The translations under genes and the position numbers were made by a program. A model generated the notes under the pieces. That model worked only from the letters and a program-made list of their open reading frames with translations. It searched no databases and was not told the origin of the DNA. From Robiginitomaculum sp. (GTDB lineage: Bacteria > Pseudomonadota > Alphaproteobacteria > Caulobacterales > Maricaulaceae), in contig NVVO01000043.1 in assembly GCA_002733385.1 (NCBI GenBank), positions 24-5,063 of the forward strand: a stretch of 5,040 nucleotides of DNA, written 5' to 3'. Shown piece by piece: positions 4,573-5,040 of the stretch. The first letter of the stretch is position 1. Each line of letters starts with the position of its first letter.

Positions 4573-5040
4573 TCAAGAATCCGGTGCATAACCCTCAACA
4601 TCCGGATTACCGTCCGCCGATAATAATATGGCGATCCAGCGGGTGGTGGAAAACTGCCCCAGTATAATCATCAAAATTACGGTCAGGGGCGCCGACAAAA
4701 ACGCACCAACTCCGCCCCACATAGCCTGCCACAACACCAGCGAGAGTATGACCACCAGGGCCGATAAATTCATGCTGTCGCCCATCATTTTTGGCTGCAA
4801 AGTGTTGGAGATGACAAATTGCACCACGAACAATAAACCCGCCATTATCCCGGCGGGCAAGAATGTATCAAATTGCACAAGTGCAAACATGGCCGGCAAA
4901 ATCCCCGCCAGCACCGAGCCGACCACCGGAATATAATTCAAGATAAAAATCACCAATGCCCAAAATAGTGCATTGTCCAGCCCGAATATTTTCATGATAA
5001 TAAAGCTTAGAACCGTCATGATAATGCTCATCAAGGTCTG
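4573..5040 (-). CDS. AI-2E (PerM-like) family transporter, C-terminal part, start outside window
   Basis: This is the last 155 residues of a multi-pass inner-membrane protein; the reading frame is open to the right edge, so the N-terminal half lies beyond the window. The family includes autoinducer-2 exporter-like proteins and some Na+/H+ antiporters, so the substrate cannot be told from sequence. Family marks are NYIPVVGSVLAGILP, followed by a long hydrophobic stretch, then NTLQPKMMGDSMNLSALVV, and WGGVGAFLSAPLTVILMI, which match the conserved C-terminal half (N-[FY]-[IV]-P-x-[IV]-G, then P-K-x-M-G and G-x-x-G-x-x-x-[AS]-x-P). At least four membrane helices are visible. The tail, ADGNPDVEGYAPDS, is short, acidic and probably cytoplasmic. 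The gene converges on the DUF1499 gene. Confidence 0.93.
   Translation of the reverse strand, partial: QTLMSIIMTVLSFIIMKIFGLDNALFWALVIFILNYIPVVGSVLAGILPAMFALVQFDTFLPAGIMAGLLFVVQFVISNTLQPKMMGDSMNLSALVVILSLVLWQAMWGGVGAFLSAPLTVILMIILGQFSTTRWIAILLSADGNPDVEGYAPDS

Noticed and set aside
1..5040. Mobile element, phage, CRISPR, toxin-antitoxin or defence system
   Set aside because: No transposase, integrase, terminal inverted repeats, regularly spaced repeats or defence-family proteins are visible; every sizeable frame is accounted for by housekeeping or membrane genes.

Overview
The window looks like ordinary core chromosome of an alphaproteobacterium with moderate GC. The strongest pointers are the chorismate synthase with the alphaproteobacterial-type N-terminus (MSYNTFGHMFRFTTWGESHG), and a tiny J-domain gene beside aroC and pdxH, an arrangement I recall from several alphaproteobacterial orders. 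The DUF1499 membrane protein and the glycine-zipper envelope protein fit the same group. I cannot name an order with confidence. There are no rRNA or tRNA genes, insertion sequences, CRISPR arrays or phage genes.

Layout, left to right. (1) 33-926, minus: a secreted, very basic protein with a glycine zipper, Tyr/Gly/Arg-rich internal repeats and a coiled-coil tail. (2) 927-1154: a 228-bp intergenic region with a good ribosome binding site and two imperfect hairpins, but no gene. (3) 1155-2228, minus: aroC. (4) 2286-2501, minus: a 71-residue J-domain protein, probably cotranscribed in part with aroC. (5) 2502-2577: a compact divergent promoter region. (6) 2578-3237, plus: pdxH. (7) 3284-3769, plus: an unrecognised two-helix membrane protein with a long basic loop. 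(8) 3780-4553, plus: a DUF1499 membrane protein, tightly coupled to the gene before it. (9) 4573 to the right edge, minus: the C-terminal part of an AI-2E/PerM-family permease whose start lies outside the window.

How the genes relate. AroC (aromatic amino acids, folate, quinones) and PdxH (pyridoxal phosphate) are housekeeping enzymes expressed away from a shared 76-bp region. pdxH and the two membrane-protein genes run in one direction with gaps of 46 and 10 bp and may form an operon, ending convergently against the permease gene with only 19 bp between stop codons.

I found no convincing new multi-gene system. The points most worth a second look are the repeat architecture of the glycine-zipper protein, the unrecognised two-helix protein coupled to DUF1499, the apparent leaderless or near-leaderless promoters of aroC and the J-domain gene, and a 20-bp tandem duplication that copies the pdxH stop-codon region.
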